DNA of 64,000 nucleotides from Streblospio benedicti (Eukaryota > Annelida > Polychaeta > Spionida > Spionidae): assembly GCA_019095985.1 (NCBI GenBank), contig CM032666.1, forward strand, positions 9,061,272-9,125,271, read 5' to 3'. A model generated the notes under the pieces. That model was given only the letters and a program-made list of their open reading frames with translations. It was not told where the DNA came from and did no database searches. Below, in pieces: positions 10,360 through 24,400 of the stretch; position 1 is the stretch's first letter, and the number at the start of each line of letters is the position of its first letter. The position numbers were made by a program, and so were the translations under genes.

Positions 10360-13300
10360 GAAATTTGATCCAGTGACACTGAAAGCAATGGCCCCCACTC
10401 TTATCTAGTGGCCCAGGTTCACAGGGCTATCCTCAACCTATATAATCATGTGAAATGCATTCACGTAAATAAGATGGAATATAAATGACAAGGATGCATG
10501 TATGCAAATCGAAAGAGTGCAACAGCTTTTTATCACTAAAACGTTCCACAGTCACAATTGATTCATGCTAATATACTCATCAATATCTCCATTTACATGA
10601 TGATGTCAGTTTCTAAAAATTTGAAACCGGGATATTGCTTTGGTATGAACTGAACAACTGAAGTGTTTCGTTGATGGCAATTCATGAATGTTCGCAAAAG
10701 ATTGGCTTTTTCAGCCATTGTATGGATTTTAAAAATCATCAAACTCAATAGAACTTAACCCCAGGACAGTGAATTATTTGTACAGCATGTGTGTGTGCAA
10801 TATTAATTGCAATTGATTGTTGCATACTGCTGCACACACTATTGTATTGACCTATTTTTCAAACACCTGTGTCATAGTAGCTATTAAATATGTATAACTC
10901 AGGATGTTAAAATCCTCTGTTGACTCATAATCCCCTCACATTCTAGTCTGCAACATTGTGGATTATGAAAGGCAGGGGTTTGGATCTTCATCTTTTAAGT
11001 ATCTCTTTGAAATGTCTGCTGCAGCAGTTCAGTACCTTATATGTCAGTCAAGTGCTATATTTTACAATGTCTTGATGGTTTAATATCCGGATATCAGCAT
11101 GCGGCTGAATATGGATTGATCTGGATTTGAAAGTTACAACCACGCGTGATCAGATAGATTTTGAGGTGTGGTGAATGTAATGATCAGCATTTCTTGTTGA
11201 CACTGTCATGTCACTGGGTCACTTTCTGATCTCATTTGCTACTTGGGATTAAACAGTCAATACTTAAATTAAATATCACTTGTTTGTGTTGTATTATTAG
11301 AATTACCTTGTTAGTAGAACAATGCAAAAGAATGAACTATTTACAAGAGTGACTTTGATGTGATATTCTAGAATTGGATTGAAATCTAAAAGGTATTTTG
11401 GACTTTTTTATGAACATTTTTGACTGATGAAAAACTGCACTCAATGAATATTTAGATAATGAATGGAAAGAATTGGCAAGACAACATTGATTTCATAGTT
11501 TTGGAAGTAGCAAATACAAAGCAATGATATTCAATATGATAATTTTGTGTTGACTTACATATAGACTTTAAAAAGTGATCACTATTTGATTATGAACGAT
11601 GTCCATATAGCTAATAGAGCATAGTCAAATAAGTGGACCTTTTACCACGGTTTCTATTATATTTAAATAGCAAATAAAAAAAAAAAGAATAGGGAAGAGA
11701 ACATTGATTTTACAATTTTGGAAAATAGAAAAGAAATCTGCTTGTGGATTTTACTTTGAATTTCATAGAGGTGTGTACTGGGCTATGTAAGAAATGATAA
11801 AGCGAAGTCAGTGTGTGGAAGTTTATATCACGGCACCTAATAACCTGTTTTTGGGTGGATATAATGTTTAGTTAGAACATTTGTCACTGAACAATTATTT
11901 TACGATTTTACCTTAGTTGGCCTGATCTTTTGCAGCAAAGCCTTTATGAAAATATTGCTATCACCGAAGGAATTCCAGTGATTAACCCTTATCAACCATT
12001 GAGGACATTGTCACGAATGATAAAAGCATGTATCATTAACAAAACATGTATATGTTGGTGTTGTTAATTAGGTATAAACTCATTCTTTTGCAGGAAAAAG
12101 CCTCCTTCACAATTTCCTCTCTGGCACTCAAAATATCAAGCTTTGTGCAAATAATCGTAGAATCAAAGGGACAAGATGTATTTCATTGTAAATCAAAAAG
12201 CTTGAATTTGTCATTGATAAATTTTCGATTAGATCTATGTCTAAAACAATGTCTTGTCTCTTGATTGTGTAGTAATGTTAAGATTTTATGTGATTGTATC
12301 TTTTTTTGGTTAATCATGGATATATATAGTTATCTTCGTAAGTTGTGAATTTTAACAATACAAATTTATAATCATAATTAATATTTTGTGCAGCTATTTA
12401 TACAATTACAAGATTTATTACTTCTAATTGTCATTCTGTAAAACTTGAACAAGGAAATTCTCTTTGCTGGGAATACAAATTAGCATATTTAAAAATGTCT
12501 TCTTAAAAAAGGACAACCCTAAATATGCATTCAAAGAATGGCAATCCCTCTTCTTTCTATGATGTACCCCGGTAAAGGAGGGAGGCAATTTTATAGTTGT
12601 ACATAAATAATTTCTGCCCTGTGCTGCTGCCAGCTACAGTGAACCATGAATCAAGCAGTTGGTTTGTGGAGTAGAAGGAATGTCTTCGCTTTTATCCTGA
12701 AAACCTCTTTACTGCGCAACAACTTAAGCAAACAAACAACATTTATTTGTGAATTACATGTGCAGCGTTTCATTTTACTTTTTGCCTTACCTGGGATACT
12801 TCAATGCCCAAAATGTTTTGAATTGATATGGTTGAGAAACTTCTTCAGCAACATCTAACACATAGGAATGTGATTTTTGGATACTTACTGGGATAGGTGA
12901 CTTACTTTATCTGTCAGATATATAAGTTTTTAATTGCTAGGTAAAATCTTATCAAGTAAGTAATATATGTGTTGATAAGTGAAAGTGTTATCAAATGGTA
13001 TAGTACCTGCGCTGCGTTGAAAAGATCTTTAAAATTCAGAAGTAAATAGCGTTGGATTCACCTTATGAGATGGTCAGACCAGTTAGAACTGTGTATTCTG
13101 TGCATTTGTGAAAACCTTCCATATGGATACAAAATTAGACATATTTAAAAGGATTAAAACCGAAATAGTTACATCAAGACATAGCTGGACTAATACCGTT
13201 TGACTTTTTCGTCAATAAAGACTAGACAATATTTTTGATAAAGTTATGTAGGCAGCAGTGAAATATTTACAAGTGCAATTTATTGAGGTATACCTATGGC

Positions 13301-14596
13301 ACCCTTTATGCAATTATGGTATTAATTATTAAACGATTGATGCACTAATACATTATAATTACATACAGACGAGTATTCTTGACATTGTTGGCACAAAACC
13401 AGATAGATTCATGCATTAGACAGCCTTTTTCATTTAGGTAGAATATTATTTTTGACATTTGACATTTGTTATTATTGAATGTCGATCGATGTTTAATTTT
13501 CATGGATTTTTATCGTGGGGTTTGCAGATGTTACCAGATACAATGATCAAGGTTGACATTTCATACATATTTTACATTTTGATGAAAATGGGTTGCGTTA
13601 GTATGCCTCTCATAATTAGATTAATAATTGGCTCTTGAATTTTCTTAAAAAGACCCCGATGGACAGTCAAATGTCAAAGTTCAAAACTGAAACTGTTTTG
13701 TTATTTTACCTTGAAAAAAGCTAGGTTTTGAAGCATTGAAGTCTGCGGGAAGTTAATGAAAAGTATTTTGTAAGTAGGCGGTGTTAATCTATATAATGCC
13801 ACAACTATCAAATGCGTAGCAAACATTAAAAAACTTTCTGAGCAAGATCGTTTGCTCATCGGACTCCTGGGCTGGTTCCTTCATTTACACTTAGCAACTA
13901 GTGGGCCAGTCAGTTTGCTATTAATGGCAGTTGCTTATAGTGATACAAATACATGTTGATTACATTATGACAGGTGAGAGAAAAATGATGATAAAGGAGT
14001 CCACAAGCTTTTGGATACATACATATAATCGTGACTTATGAAAGTGTAACTAATGTATAATCATAGCAAATTTTATTAATTTACAAATGTACGTTTTTGA
14101 AAACATTAAGCTGGGAGTTTAGCGAATGGATGATTAGAAATTCCACAAAATCTTTATATCCAAATACACAGACAATTCTAGCTTCTAAAGGGGTTAATTT
14201 TTATTGATGATATGGAGATGATGAAAAACCCTGCCTTACTATATCCGCTCCAAGTATAGCCCACGGTTTGGTCGAAGATTATGAATTGACAAGGAAATTG
14301 TTCTTTTTCTTGAGAATGAATAATGTATAGGGTAAGAAGGCCAGATGTACGACATGTAATTACTACGACATGGTGAGGATTATCCACAAAAAGCCATTAA
14401 ATGATGACATTTTAATTCTCAATATCAATCTACATGGCCTTGTCTTGTCATATGGCAGAGTGTACAGCTTTAAAAGCTGGGAATACATGATTGTTTGAAC
14501 AATGGTTTTTCCATAGAATGATTTTAACTGTTTGTGTATCTTGTCAATCTAAATATAAGGATCTTGTTGATATGAGACTACAAGATTATCACTATC

Positions 14597-14598
<2 letters not shown>
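10360..14598. other. Non-genic sequence upstream of the SYTL-like gene
   Basis: About 4.2 kb with no convincing exon. An upstream untranslated exon of the gene starting at 15287 could lie here or further left, but I cannot identify one. Open frames of 69-72 codons (for example at 12046, 12646 and 14178 minus) have no family resemblance. Confidence 0.5.
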
Positions 14599-14642
<44 letters not shown>

Positions 14643-14643
14643 A
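14599..14643. repeat. (TA)n microsatellite
   Basis: About 20 uninterrupted TA units, closing with TATGTATA. Confidence 0.95.
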
Positions 14644-14730
14644 AGCTATAAAGTTAAAAGATTGTCGAATTAGCGTGGCATGTCAATTACCATTGCCCTT
14701 TCAATTGTCCAGAGATCCAACAAACATGTG

Positions 14731-15018
14731 TACCGTAAATCTTCTAATAATGGCCTACTTCTAATACCTACCTATCTATTAAATGCCCCCCTCTACCTCT
14801 ATGTATCGATGTGCGAGTTTATTTTGATTTTATAACCAATTATAACGAGGTTACATTGTGGAAAGCTAAGAATCATATATTGTTTTTAACAAGAATGCTA
14901 TATCTTACCTATGTTAATAACTGCTTACCTCTATTAAAAGGCCACCTCTAATAAATGCCTCCCCCTCCAATAGAAGTATGCCCATAGCCGCCTGGCTAAT
15001 AATAGAAAAATTATGGTA
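14731..15018. mobile_element. MITE-B, 288 bp, imperfect terminal inverted repeats
   Basis: The left end TACCGTAAATCTTCTAATA and the reverse complement of the right end, TACCATAATTTTTCTATTA, match at most positions. The interior carries internally related words (CTCTATTAAAAGGCCACC, CTCTAATAAATGCC). It is a non-autonomous DNA element, distinct from MITE-A, ending 268 bases before the first recognised coding exon. Confidence 0.65.
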
Positions 15019-15286
15019 TTTGTGGTATTATATGGATGTTGAGAGTATTTCTAACCAATTATCTTGTTTAAACCTACATTTCGGCTAATTTCTTAAGCTT
15101 ACCTTGTGAGCTTTTAACTCCTCGCGAAGTTTTCATCAGTCTTGCGACTATACATTGTGATACGGTCATGTGACGTCTCTAAGATTCCCTTAATTAGCTC
15201 AAACGTAAACACAAGAACAAAATACATAAAGGATGTATCACTTGAGCAAGACAAGTATCCAACGTAGTATTTGTTGCGTGTTTCAG

Positions 15287-15413
15287 GAGACAGGATGTCT
15301 CTGCAGCTGGGAGACGTCGACCTGTCCCACTTGTCGGAGGCCGAGAGAGACGTCATCCTCGGGGTGCTGGAGAGAGATGAACACCTCCGCGACAAAGAGA
15401 TCGACCGCGTCCG
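15287..15413 (+). CDS. SYTL: SYTL-like exon 1: start codon and first SHD helix
   Basis: The acceptor is TTTCAG just before 15287 and the donor is CCG|GTGAGT at 15414. The ATG at 15295 follows 8 exonic bases, which implies an upstream untranslated exon that I did not find. The 39 complete codons start MSLQLGDVDLSHLSEAE and form the helix that packs on Rab27 in Slp proteins. The exon ends in phase 2 (two bases of an Arg codon). Its GC content is clearly above the surrounding AT-rich DNA. Confidence 0.85.
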
Positions 15414-18400
15414 GTGAGTTGGAGCATCAATTCATGGCAATCTCTTTTGCACTGTCGCCACACGCAGTCTCACAATAGTTATGATGACTTGCTAATTGAA
15501 TAAGAAGTCCGAAATTGATGAGGATGCCTATGAGGGTTGTTTAGGTTGATCTAAGTGGGACAATTATGTTAAGCATGGGCTTTTACATATTAGATGAACA
15601 ACACTGCGGTTGAATGTTGTTTTATGACTATTCAAATTAGTCTATTTATGGAGATTTTAGAATTGTTAAAAATGGGGCTAGTGGTTGTTCCAGAGGTGAT
15701 TTCTTTATACCGGGTTCTGGACCTTTCATTGAATCTTCAAGCCATCATGCATTTTTATTTGAAATACAGAATGGGTAGGGTGGGAGGGCCTCAAACTCGC
15801 ACATATCTGGCACAACATGCTCAAATACTCCAATCTGATATATGATTGAACAATTAAGCAAGTAAGCTTCGTTTCATACATGTTTTTAAACAACATGGTA
15901 CCATATTGAAATATATATTTGTGGCTTGATTCAACCCCCTTCAGGAGTGACTTTATAATAGTAAAAGTGTCCATAGGTGGAAGTTAATATGTGAAATCTC
16001 TTGTATCAATAGTCTTTTTAATATAAGTAAGAAAGTACTTAAAGGGATCAACGCCTTTAGTATACATTTTATATTGCTGTAAACTTTTATAATAACTGTC
16101 AATGTACTACCAAAGGATATTAAATGCATTGAAATCTTGATTACAAATATAGAAGATGTGCTTTCAATTTTTCTTTGTAAGAGCTCGAGGTTGTGGTCAT
16201 CAAAGGTATTTTATACACTGGGCTCCATTTTCTAGTCTCGGATTTAGAGATTATTAGTGTTATCATCAGGTTGACAGTTATATTTGGATGTTGATTTGTA
16301 GTTTGTTAATTAATAATGAATTTTGTAACTGTTTACTGACAAATTAACATAGTTGTCATTTTCCTATGTTTTTGAAAAAAACAACAACATTTGAAAACGT
16401 TTGAAAAACTATGAAATATGTTAGTTGTATTTTGCTATATTGTTATATCTGAATTCATGTCATCTACATGTCAAGCACTTTGATGATATATATTTAGACA
16501 TCAATGTAAACATTATAGGAACTCATAAATTTTTACTATCCATTATGAAAAATTGTAACCTATATATGAGATCCATTCAAATAGGGAATGTATAGATAAC
16601 AATAGTAAATGCCATGTAAACATATGGATTACAAAGGAAAGATGTGTTTTACACATTTGATGCATAATTTTCAACGAAATTCATGATTTCTATTTGATTT
16701 GCAAAGTTGTTTTTTATAACAATTGGTGATTAGGTGTTATTTGAACAATTGTCAGCCCCAAAAAGTTCTTGTACCTACATCCTTTCTGAATTGAAAGATC
16801 ATGGTCTCTATTCAACGTCACAGTCTCCATATCTGATTACATGTACCTTAAAACTTTCTTCTTACTCTTTTTGTGCGGTGCTCTTCAAAATGACCTAGAA
16901 ATGTAATATCTTACATGGAATATGTGGACCACATAAAAATATTCTTTGTATAATGTTTATTTTGAATAACATTACTATTCAGTTGGCACACTTGAGCAAA
17001 GCAAGTACAATTGAAAATTTATAAAATGTGAAGAGCTACCATTTTTCATAAGCTTCATGGAGTAGTTCTTTATCAAATATTTCTGTGAATCTGAGGTTAA
17101 AAAACTTCTCAATGGATATATTTTATATTAGAGTACGTCTTCAGTTTAGATTATAATTAACAAAATTCAAATGCTACAGCAAAATTTGAACTCAGCGATT
17201 CCTATGACCATCAACAAACTATTTGAGTTTTAAACATTTTTCTGTCAGAAATTCATCCTTTTGGTATGCTTAGGTAAGAATCCTCTTTCGTAATGTGGTT
17301 ATTTCTACGTTTACCAACCTTTTCTATTTGTCTCGCACTTAACAAGTGGAGATATTCAAGTTGACAGCTCTCAACCATCCTCTCTTTTTTATCACCAATC
17401 TCATATTTATCTTCTGTCATCAAAAATCTGCAGTATACTACTTTAAATGGATCCTCACAAAGTTATTATCTGAATGGCAAAACATATTGTGAAGTCTATT
17501 AAAATTTGATGAAGAGGGAAAAAATTACTGGAATTTGATAGTCTTCTTGAATGGCTGATCCACTTTGAGATGTTTTTATCAACATAGTTTTGTATGACCC
17601 ATTTTTTAATATATATACACTACAAGACCATACAATGTCCTAGCGGTTTTTAATTTTACAAATCATAAATTTGTGCTGGCCTTTTACAATAATGTGTGTG
17701 TACATCATCATCTCAAATGATCCCATTGATGTTTGACTGCCAGAAGCCAAGTTTGGCTTTATCATCAGTATCAGCCTCTCCACTCATACTTTACCTTTTA
17801 CCACCAGGACATACAATTGTTCTACAATACACATTACAGCTCAAATATTATTAGCATACCATTCGCATCGCACTGCACTCCCCTCACAGCTGCTACATTA
17901 TTTGACATTTAACGGTAAAACTGTTTTCAGGACACTGCGAAATGAAATCAAGGCGCTTAAACTGAAAGGTATCATTCGGGATGGCGTTGACGCTGAGAAA
18001 ACATGTGCCAGGTGTCGCAAACCTTTCGGATGGATCTTCAATTCGGGTATTTTTATAGAACTGTCATAATAAATAAACACCAGATTGGTCCACATCCAGG
18101 CAGGGGTTGTGAGTGCCCCTTTATCCCCCCCACACACATGTGTCGTGTTTTTGGCATTGCTGCGAGATTGGAGTACCTAGTTTTCAGATATTCAGATTTT
18201 CTAGAATTCTTATAATTGACGGTGATTGTACCCTTCACCTTTATATTGAAAACCTGGATCTTTTAGTACTAGAGGCATCTCCAGTCTGTGGTGTTAAAGC
18301 CTTATTAGTTCTAAAAATATATGTCGGCAGACTTCTAGCTGTTTGAATTGGTTATGTTGAACAATGCATGTATGCAACGTAAGGTACTGGTAAATTGACA

Positions 18401-21400
18401 ATGCAATTAAAGTCAAGAGATTTTTTATGTTGCTTGTGTTAATGGCATGGTACTATGTGTTATTTTTATCTGAACTTTGTTTGCTGAAATACATATTTAT
18501 CACCTATGTAGGTGAAGTCTGCTTTTGAGCCTTGAGGTGAAAAGTGATGTCTAAATCTGAAATGAGAAACTGTTATTAAGGGGTTTTATATGTGTTGAAA
18601 AATTCATTAACCTTGATATTTGGGCACTTTCCACCACTCCCGCATGTATGAAATGTTTAGCATTTTCTCAAACATCTCTTTTTAGCATTGTTGTCCATTT
18701 CCCAAAATTTTGAAAATGGCTGTCATCTTTATTCACCTTTTGCCATTCATTGCACGTTGCTATATCCTACTGCCACAGGCTTACAAACTCCAACATTTAT
18801 TTCTTGATATCACATGGAAGTCTTAAAATGTCTATCTAAAAGACAAAGGCAAGCCAATTGTTTTTATACTCCATGTAGCACTGCGTGCTAAAGTACATAT
18901 TCTCATAAGGGTCCGGTCATTTACAATTTGCTGGGGGGGTCAGGCAGATTTTTGAAAGATTCGAGAGGGAAAGTCCGACCCCCCCTCAATATATTACAAA
19001 ACGAAAGTCCGACATCCCCAGTAATTGAGAAATGAAAAGTATGACCCCCCCCCCCAATCGTTCAAGTCAAAGTCATTTCAATTCATGTTTTTTTTCAAGA
19101 GCCTGGAAAAGTCATTGAATTTTGTAGTCATTGAAAAATGAAATTCATTAGTAAAAAGTCATTAAATTTTGGTTAAACTGGTAATTTGAATGCTGTTTGA
19201 CTAGAAATGAAATACTATTATATTTGGGACCTTTATATCTTCCAAAGTCTTAATTTTTGCACGCTTTGCGAGGAGAGACCAACACACAACATAATATGGT
19301 AAAATTTCTATTTCTGTAGATGTGTGCAAAAGAAGAATAGAACTCCAATATTCTCATACTATTGTCATCTACTGCAAAAGGCTTACAAACTCCAACATCT
19401 ACTTCTTGATATCACATGGACTTCTTGAAATGTTGATCAAAGAGAAAAAGACAATGCAATTGTTTTCTTGGACCCCATGTAGCCCTGTGTGCTAAAGCAC
19501 ATATTCTCATAAGCAGAAACTTCCAGAAATAGCCAATTTTTTCTCTGCTAGTCTTCATCATTACTTAAATCTGAGTGGGTGTAAAATTGTTCAGGTTGGC
19601 TTTATGATGCTCATTTAGAAGCTAGATGTGCGTGCCGGCTGACCGACATGCATATACAAACTGACATGTATGTAATTTAATGACTTGTCGATTTTCCGGC
19701 GGGTAGTGGTTTGCCGGCAAGCGCATCTGATGTGCTTGCATTCAAACATAAGCACACATTGAATATCTGGAAACATGCTGTAATGCGCAGTAAGGTTTGT
19801 TTATCATCAATGCAAAATGTTTATGCAAGAAATAAAAGACAAAACAAGATGCAAGAATAAAGATCCGTATTTATGTTATGACCAGGAAAATAATGCATCA
19901 TTATAGCCTTGAGAGCATCAATGGGAATGTTATTCTTTTGTACTTATTTAGTGACATTTCTAGTTATGCATAAATGATTGTTCTGTAATAGAATGGTCGC
20001 TAATATGACTTAAACAAAGGCCATTTTCTGGTATGGACAACAGTTTTATTTGTTTCCTAGTATCAACCCTGGGTATCAACAGCCATAGCTTGGCAGTTGT
20101 CTTAATGACAACTGCAAATGTAATGGACGATGGTGCATCTTGGAAACAATGTTTTCATGTACATTTAAATTGCATTCCTCAACTTCAAACATTGTAAGGT
20201 CTATTGAACGTAAATAATTTTGTACTGCTGGAACACAGATAATGAGACTTATGACTCCCAGTTTGAAAACAACTGCATGTACATCGCATACATGTAGCCT
20301 CGTTTGCGATTCGAACCCACGACCATATAGTACCAAATGTTTTGGCGGTCCAGTACAGTTGACTGTACCTTTAGAGCTACATGTACCATGACTCCTTCCC
20401 TCATTTCTGGTGTGCAAACATTGTTTTACAGTTGAACCTCTTAATTAAGACCACCCAATGTCTGGCATCAAGTGTTCTCAATAGAGAGGTGATCTGTATG
20501 GAGGTTCAGGACAGTCTCTTTATGAAGCCAAGGTACTGCAAAAAATGATCTTATAGAGGTGGTCTTACTTTAGAGTTGGTCTAAATTGAAGGTTCTTCTG
20601 TACTCAAGTAAATTATGGCTGTCATGCCCTTTCAGGTTCTCTGTGCCCCAAGTGCCAGCACAAGGTATGTGACCAGTGCAAGGTGACGCGCGACGGCAAG
20701 TGGATGTGCAACCTCTGCCAGAAACAGCAGTGAGTGGCGCCTACACTACCCATGGGTTTATGTAAAGGACATTCAGCTTTTAGGTCAATTCTTGGTCAAT
20801 TTAGGGAATGGGATTTTACATCAGTGAGCGTTTATATTTATACTGAAATCTAAACACTGCTTACATTAATACAATATTTTTACATTAGTGTAAGTCTGTG
20901 AGTCTGTATAGTATTAATAAAAATCACGAGCAGAAGTCATCAGCAACTTGCTATAAAGAGCAGAAGTTAGTAGAAATAGCGAAAGCGTGTTTCACCCCAT
21001 GAATGTGCCGTATAAAACTGTGGCGTATTTCACAGTGAGCTGGAGGCCATGTCGGGAACGTGGTTCTACATGAAGTGGCGGAAAAGTAAGCGGAGCAAAA
21101 AGACCAACAAGCCCATCCTGGGCGGTGAGATTGTCAAGTCGTCCTTCAAGAGAAAGCACATGCATATGAATGGTAAGTGTTCGCATTTCTTTAAAACATG
21201 GACCATCATGGACTCGTTTCATGCAGCATCCACGTTGACTCCAAAGTGAGGTCTATTGCCATCTGAACATTTCAATACGCACAAATATGTGCACATTTCT
21301 GTATGTTAAACCGTCCTTTTTATTGTTTTGCAAAATGTGCTACACATTTAAACTATTGTGAGCAATAGGCCTCATTTTAAGATGCTTGTATAGGCGCGGT

Positions 21401-24400
21401 GTAGGATAGAAGAGTATTACTAGTCTCTCAATGAGTACATATTTATTTCCCTTAAGGATTCTGAGAAACAGATATAACTTCGTATCTTAGCATCTTGCCT
21501 CTTATGATATTTCCTGTGTGATAAAAAATACAATGTACATAATCTTCTATGACAAATATTTTCTCTATACCTCTCAATCTTAAGAAAGCTACTTCTTCTG
21601 TACAATGGCATATTGACATAATTCTATTTGAATAGTCATTCATTCAATCCATCACGCCTAAAAATGATTCAAAGAGTCGCCGACCATGAACATCCATTGG
21701 GCTTTCATATGACTACCTGGTATGAATGAAAATATTGCTACATAACACGTAACTACATAACATATTCCCTATATATAATCTGTAAAAAAGACAACCTATG
21801 AAGAAAACATTTTTGCCTTATAGTATCATTCACGAATCCTCCACAGAAAAGACCACCTCTATAATAAGACCACTTTACATGGTGTCCTATAGTTCCATAA
21901 TGAAACCACTGAAAACCTCCACATATATCTCTTGATACCATGCAAGGCAAGTCCCTCAAATACTCATAGTCGGATAGTAAACAGGTTTGTAATGTATCGT
22001 AAATGTACGAAATGTAGGGTTCTGTGTGTGCTTTAATGGCTTTGCATGAAGTGCAGCGAGGATGTAGGTTTGCTGGGTACATTATGAATGGTGCATATGT
22101 AAAGTTTTTAGTGTTTGCCCTTGCCATTATAGCACGAGATTGCATTATAGCTTAGATGAGAAAAACTTTACCAAATGTACAGGTCCGCATTTTTACTGTA
22201 AGTTATCTACGACATGAGGATGTTGAGCTAAGTGCAACTTCTTTGACCTTTATTCAATTACATTTGTATTTACAATTAAAAACTGTTAATACTATGTCAA
22301 GATATTTTATTTGGTGAAGATTCTTTAATGTAAAATTCCTTTCTAAATTCTTTTAGTCGCTTCTTGAGAACCACAACTTACATGCAACTTTATCAAATTT
22401 AATATACCGTGTAACTGGTTTACAGTAGTATGTATCTATTAGCATTTTCCATATGGTATAATCTGTCTCTGCGTGTTAACTGTTTTCTAGTGTCTAGTGC
22501 AAAATAAGGACCACCCACTGGTCATGTACTTGCTGGTTTTAGGCAGGGCCAGCTAGTTTCAAAAGTTTATAATCAAATGCATAGCCCACTTTGATTTACG
22601 GCTACCATGTTCACATTAGGGCTGGTCACTTTTGTCAAGGATGAGCACTTTTCATAATAACCTGCCCTGTGGTGTGTGAGCAAATGTTCATGAATTTTTG
22701 TGAGTTCCATACCCCGATAAGTGTCCTTCAAATGTCCTTCAAATATACATTTACTTGAATTATGAAATATAGCCTACATGTAGTGATGTACAAATGTAAT
22801 TGGTTCCATGAAAATATGGTAAACATTATGTATTCATTATTCAGACAAGACCGCTCATGTTGAAAAGGGCAAGTAATAAGTCACTTTGCTCCTTTACAGG
22901 TTCAATACAATGTATTAATATTTGAAAAGGCAGTATTGTAACCACAAATTTGCCCTGCACTCGTTACGAAATAAGAATAGGAATGGTTAGTGTATTATAG
23001 ATTGCTGGGAACTGTAATGTCCCTCAGATCACTCACTCAGTTAGTTTATAGTATTACCACCTGTAGGGATTAGTGAAGATGTAGTCTGGATAGCAGCGAC
23101 TTTCTCTGATATTATGTATGGGAAACTGGGTCTTTTTACTGGAAATTTGAAAAGGGGTGAGTAAAGCTTAAAATTATGTCAACTCTGGGTCATTTTACGA
23201 CATCAGACCATGTTGGTTCAATTCGGACCCTAGATCTTGTCTTGCAACATTTATTTTTTTTTATTTTTTTGACTTGTGTATGCCTCTTATGGATGTACGT
23301 GTATTAGTATAAGATAAGATAAGATAAGATAAGATAAGATAACTTTATTTCAGATGTATAATATACATCCATATAAAACATAATAGTATATAAACATATG
23401 TACATAGATAGTATATTAAATACAGCTAAGAATACTGTTATTGGACAGATCGATTAAAAACAAACAACTTTCTAGTCCAACTATTAAAACATTCCGAGGC
23501 AAAAGTAAAATAAGAAGAATTTAAAATGCATGCGACAAGCGAATTGTTGTATTTTTCAAGTCTTGTTTTAAAACTGAATATATTTTTTCGTAAAATAATA
23601 TTAAAATTATCAACATTATGACTCAAAAAAATTTTACTAATACTACATCGTCCTTTTATATTTAACAAGTATCTAAAAATATTATTAAAAGCAACTCTAC
23701 AATTATTAAGGTTTTTACATTTAAAATTAGTCCATAGGGAAGAGCAATACAGATTTCTACAAAACGATTGACACAAATGTATCTTAACTTCTTCAGAACA
23801 TTTGATAAATTTACGGATTATAGTGTTTCCAATAGCATATAGTGATTTCTTTTGCCTGTCGATATCATCGTTATCATTAAAACAGTTGTTTACACAAAAA
23901 CCAAGATATTTATGTTTTTCTATCCATTCAAGTGGCATCTTATTAATTTCAACAACAGGTAATTTTTATGATTTACAAGATTTATGTTGCAGGTACATAC
24001 AGTAGGTTTTGTTAGGATTAAAAATAATTTCATTGTTTTTCGCAAAATTTTCACATGTGGTTAGCAACTTCTGTAGGCCTTTTGCAGAAGGACTTAAAAT
24101 AACGGCATCATCTGCATAAAATAAATGATTAAAACTTACATTGTTCATGTGACATCCTATTTGCAGTATAGTCTCTCTACCAGCAACTACATGTAGCTTC
24201 ATGACTGCTGCATGAGAGGAGGAACATAGGCCTTATTGCTTGTCATACTTCTAATGAGTAGTAACGATAAATCATATCTGATGATTGCAGATTATTATAA
24301 CATCTGTCTTGTGTTAAGTACCTACTGGATTAATCTTGGAAGATGTTTGTATTCCAATATACTACAGGGTATATTTCATGCATGTTAACATTCATGAAAA

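Larger units (their letters stand above)
18047..20635 (+). other. Intron 2 (2589 bp), with repeats
   Basis: Contains a diverged direct-repeat pair, a small hairpin, a tRNA-like SINE piece on the minus strand and a MITE-A copy, each listed separately. C-rich and G-rich tracts lie at about 18930-19060. No coding exon seen. Confidence 0.7.

Noticed and set aside
20076-20417. 113-codon minus-strand open frame
   Set aside because: Overlaps the tRNA-like SINE head. No domain.
15287-21172. RIM, rabphilin or MyRIP identity for the zinc-finger gene
   Set aside because: These share the helix-finger-WF layout, but the first helix, the finger spacing and the GGEIVKSSFKRK segment fit Slp4/Slp5 better. 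No PDZ or myosin-binding region is visible, although the window ends before the C-terminus.
21753-22145. 130-codon minus-strand open frame
   Set aside because: Runs through a MITE-A copy. No domain or splice context.
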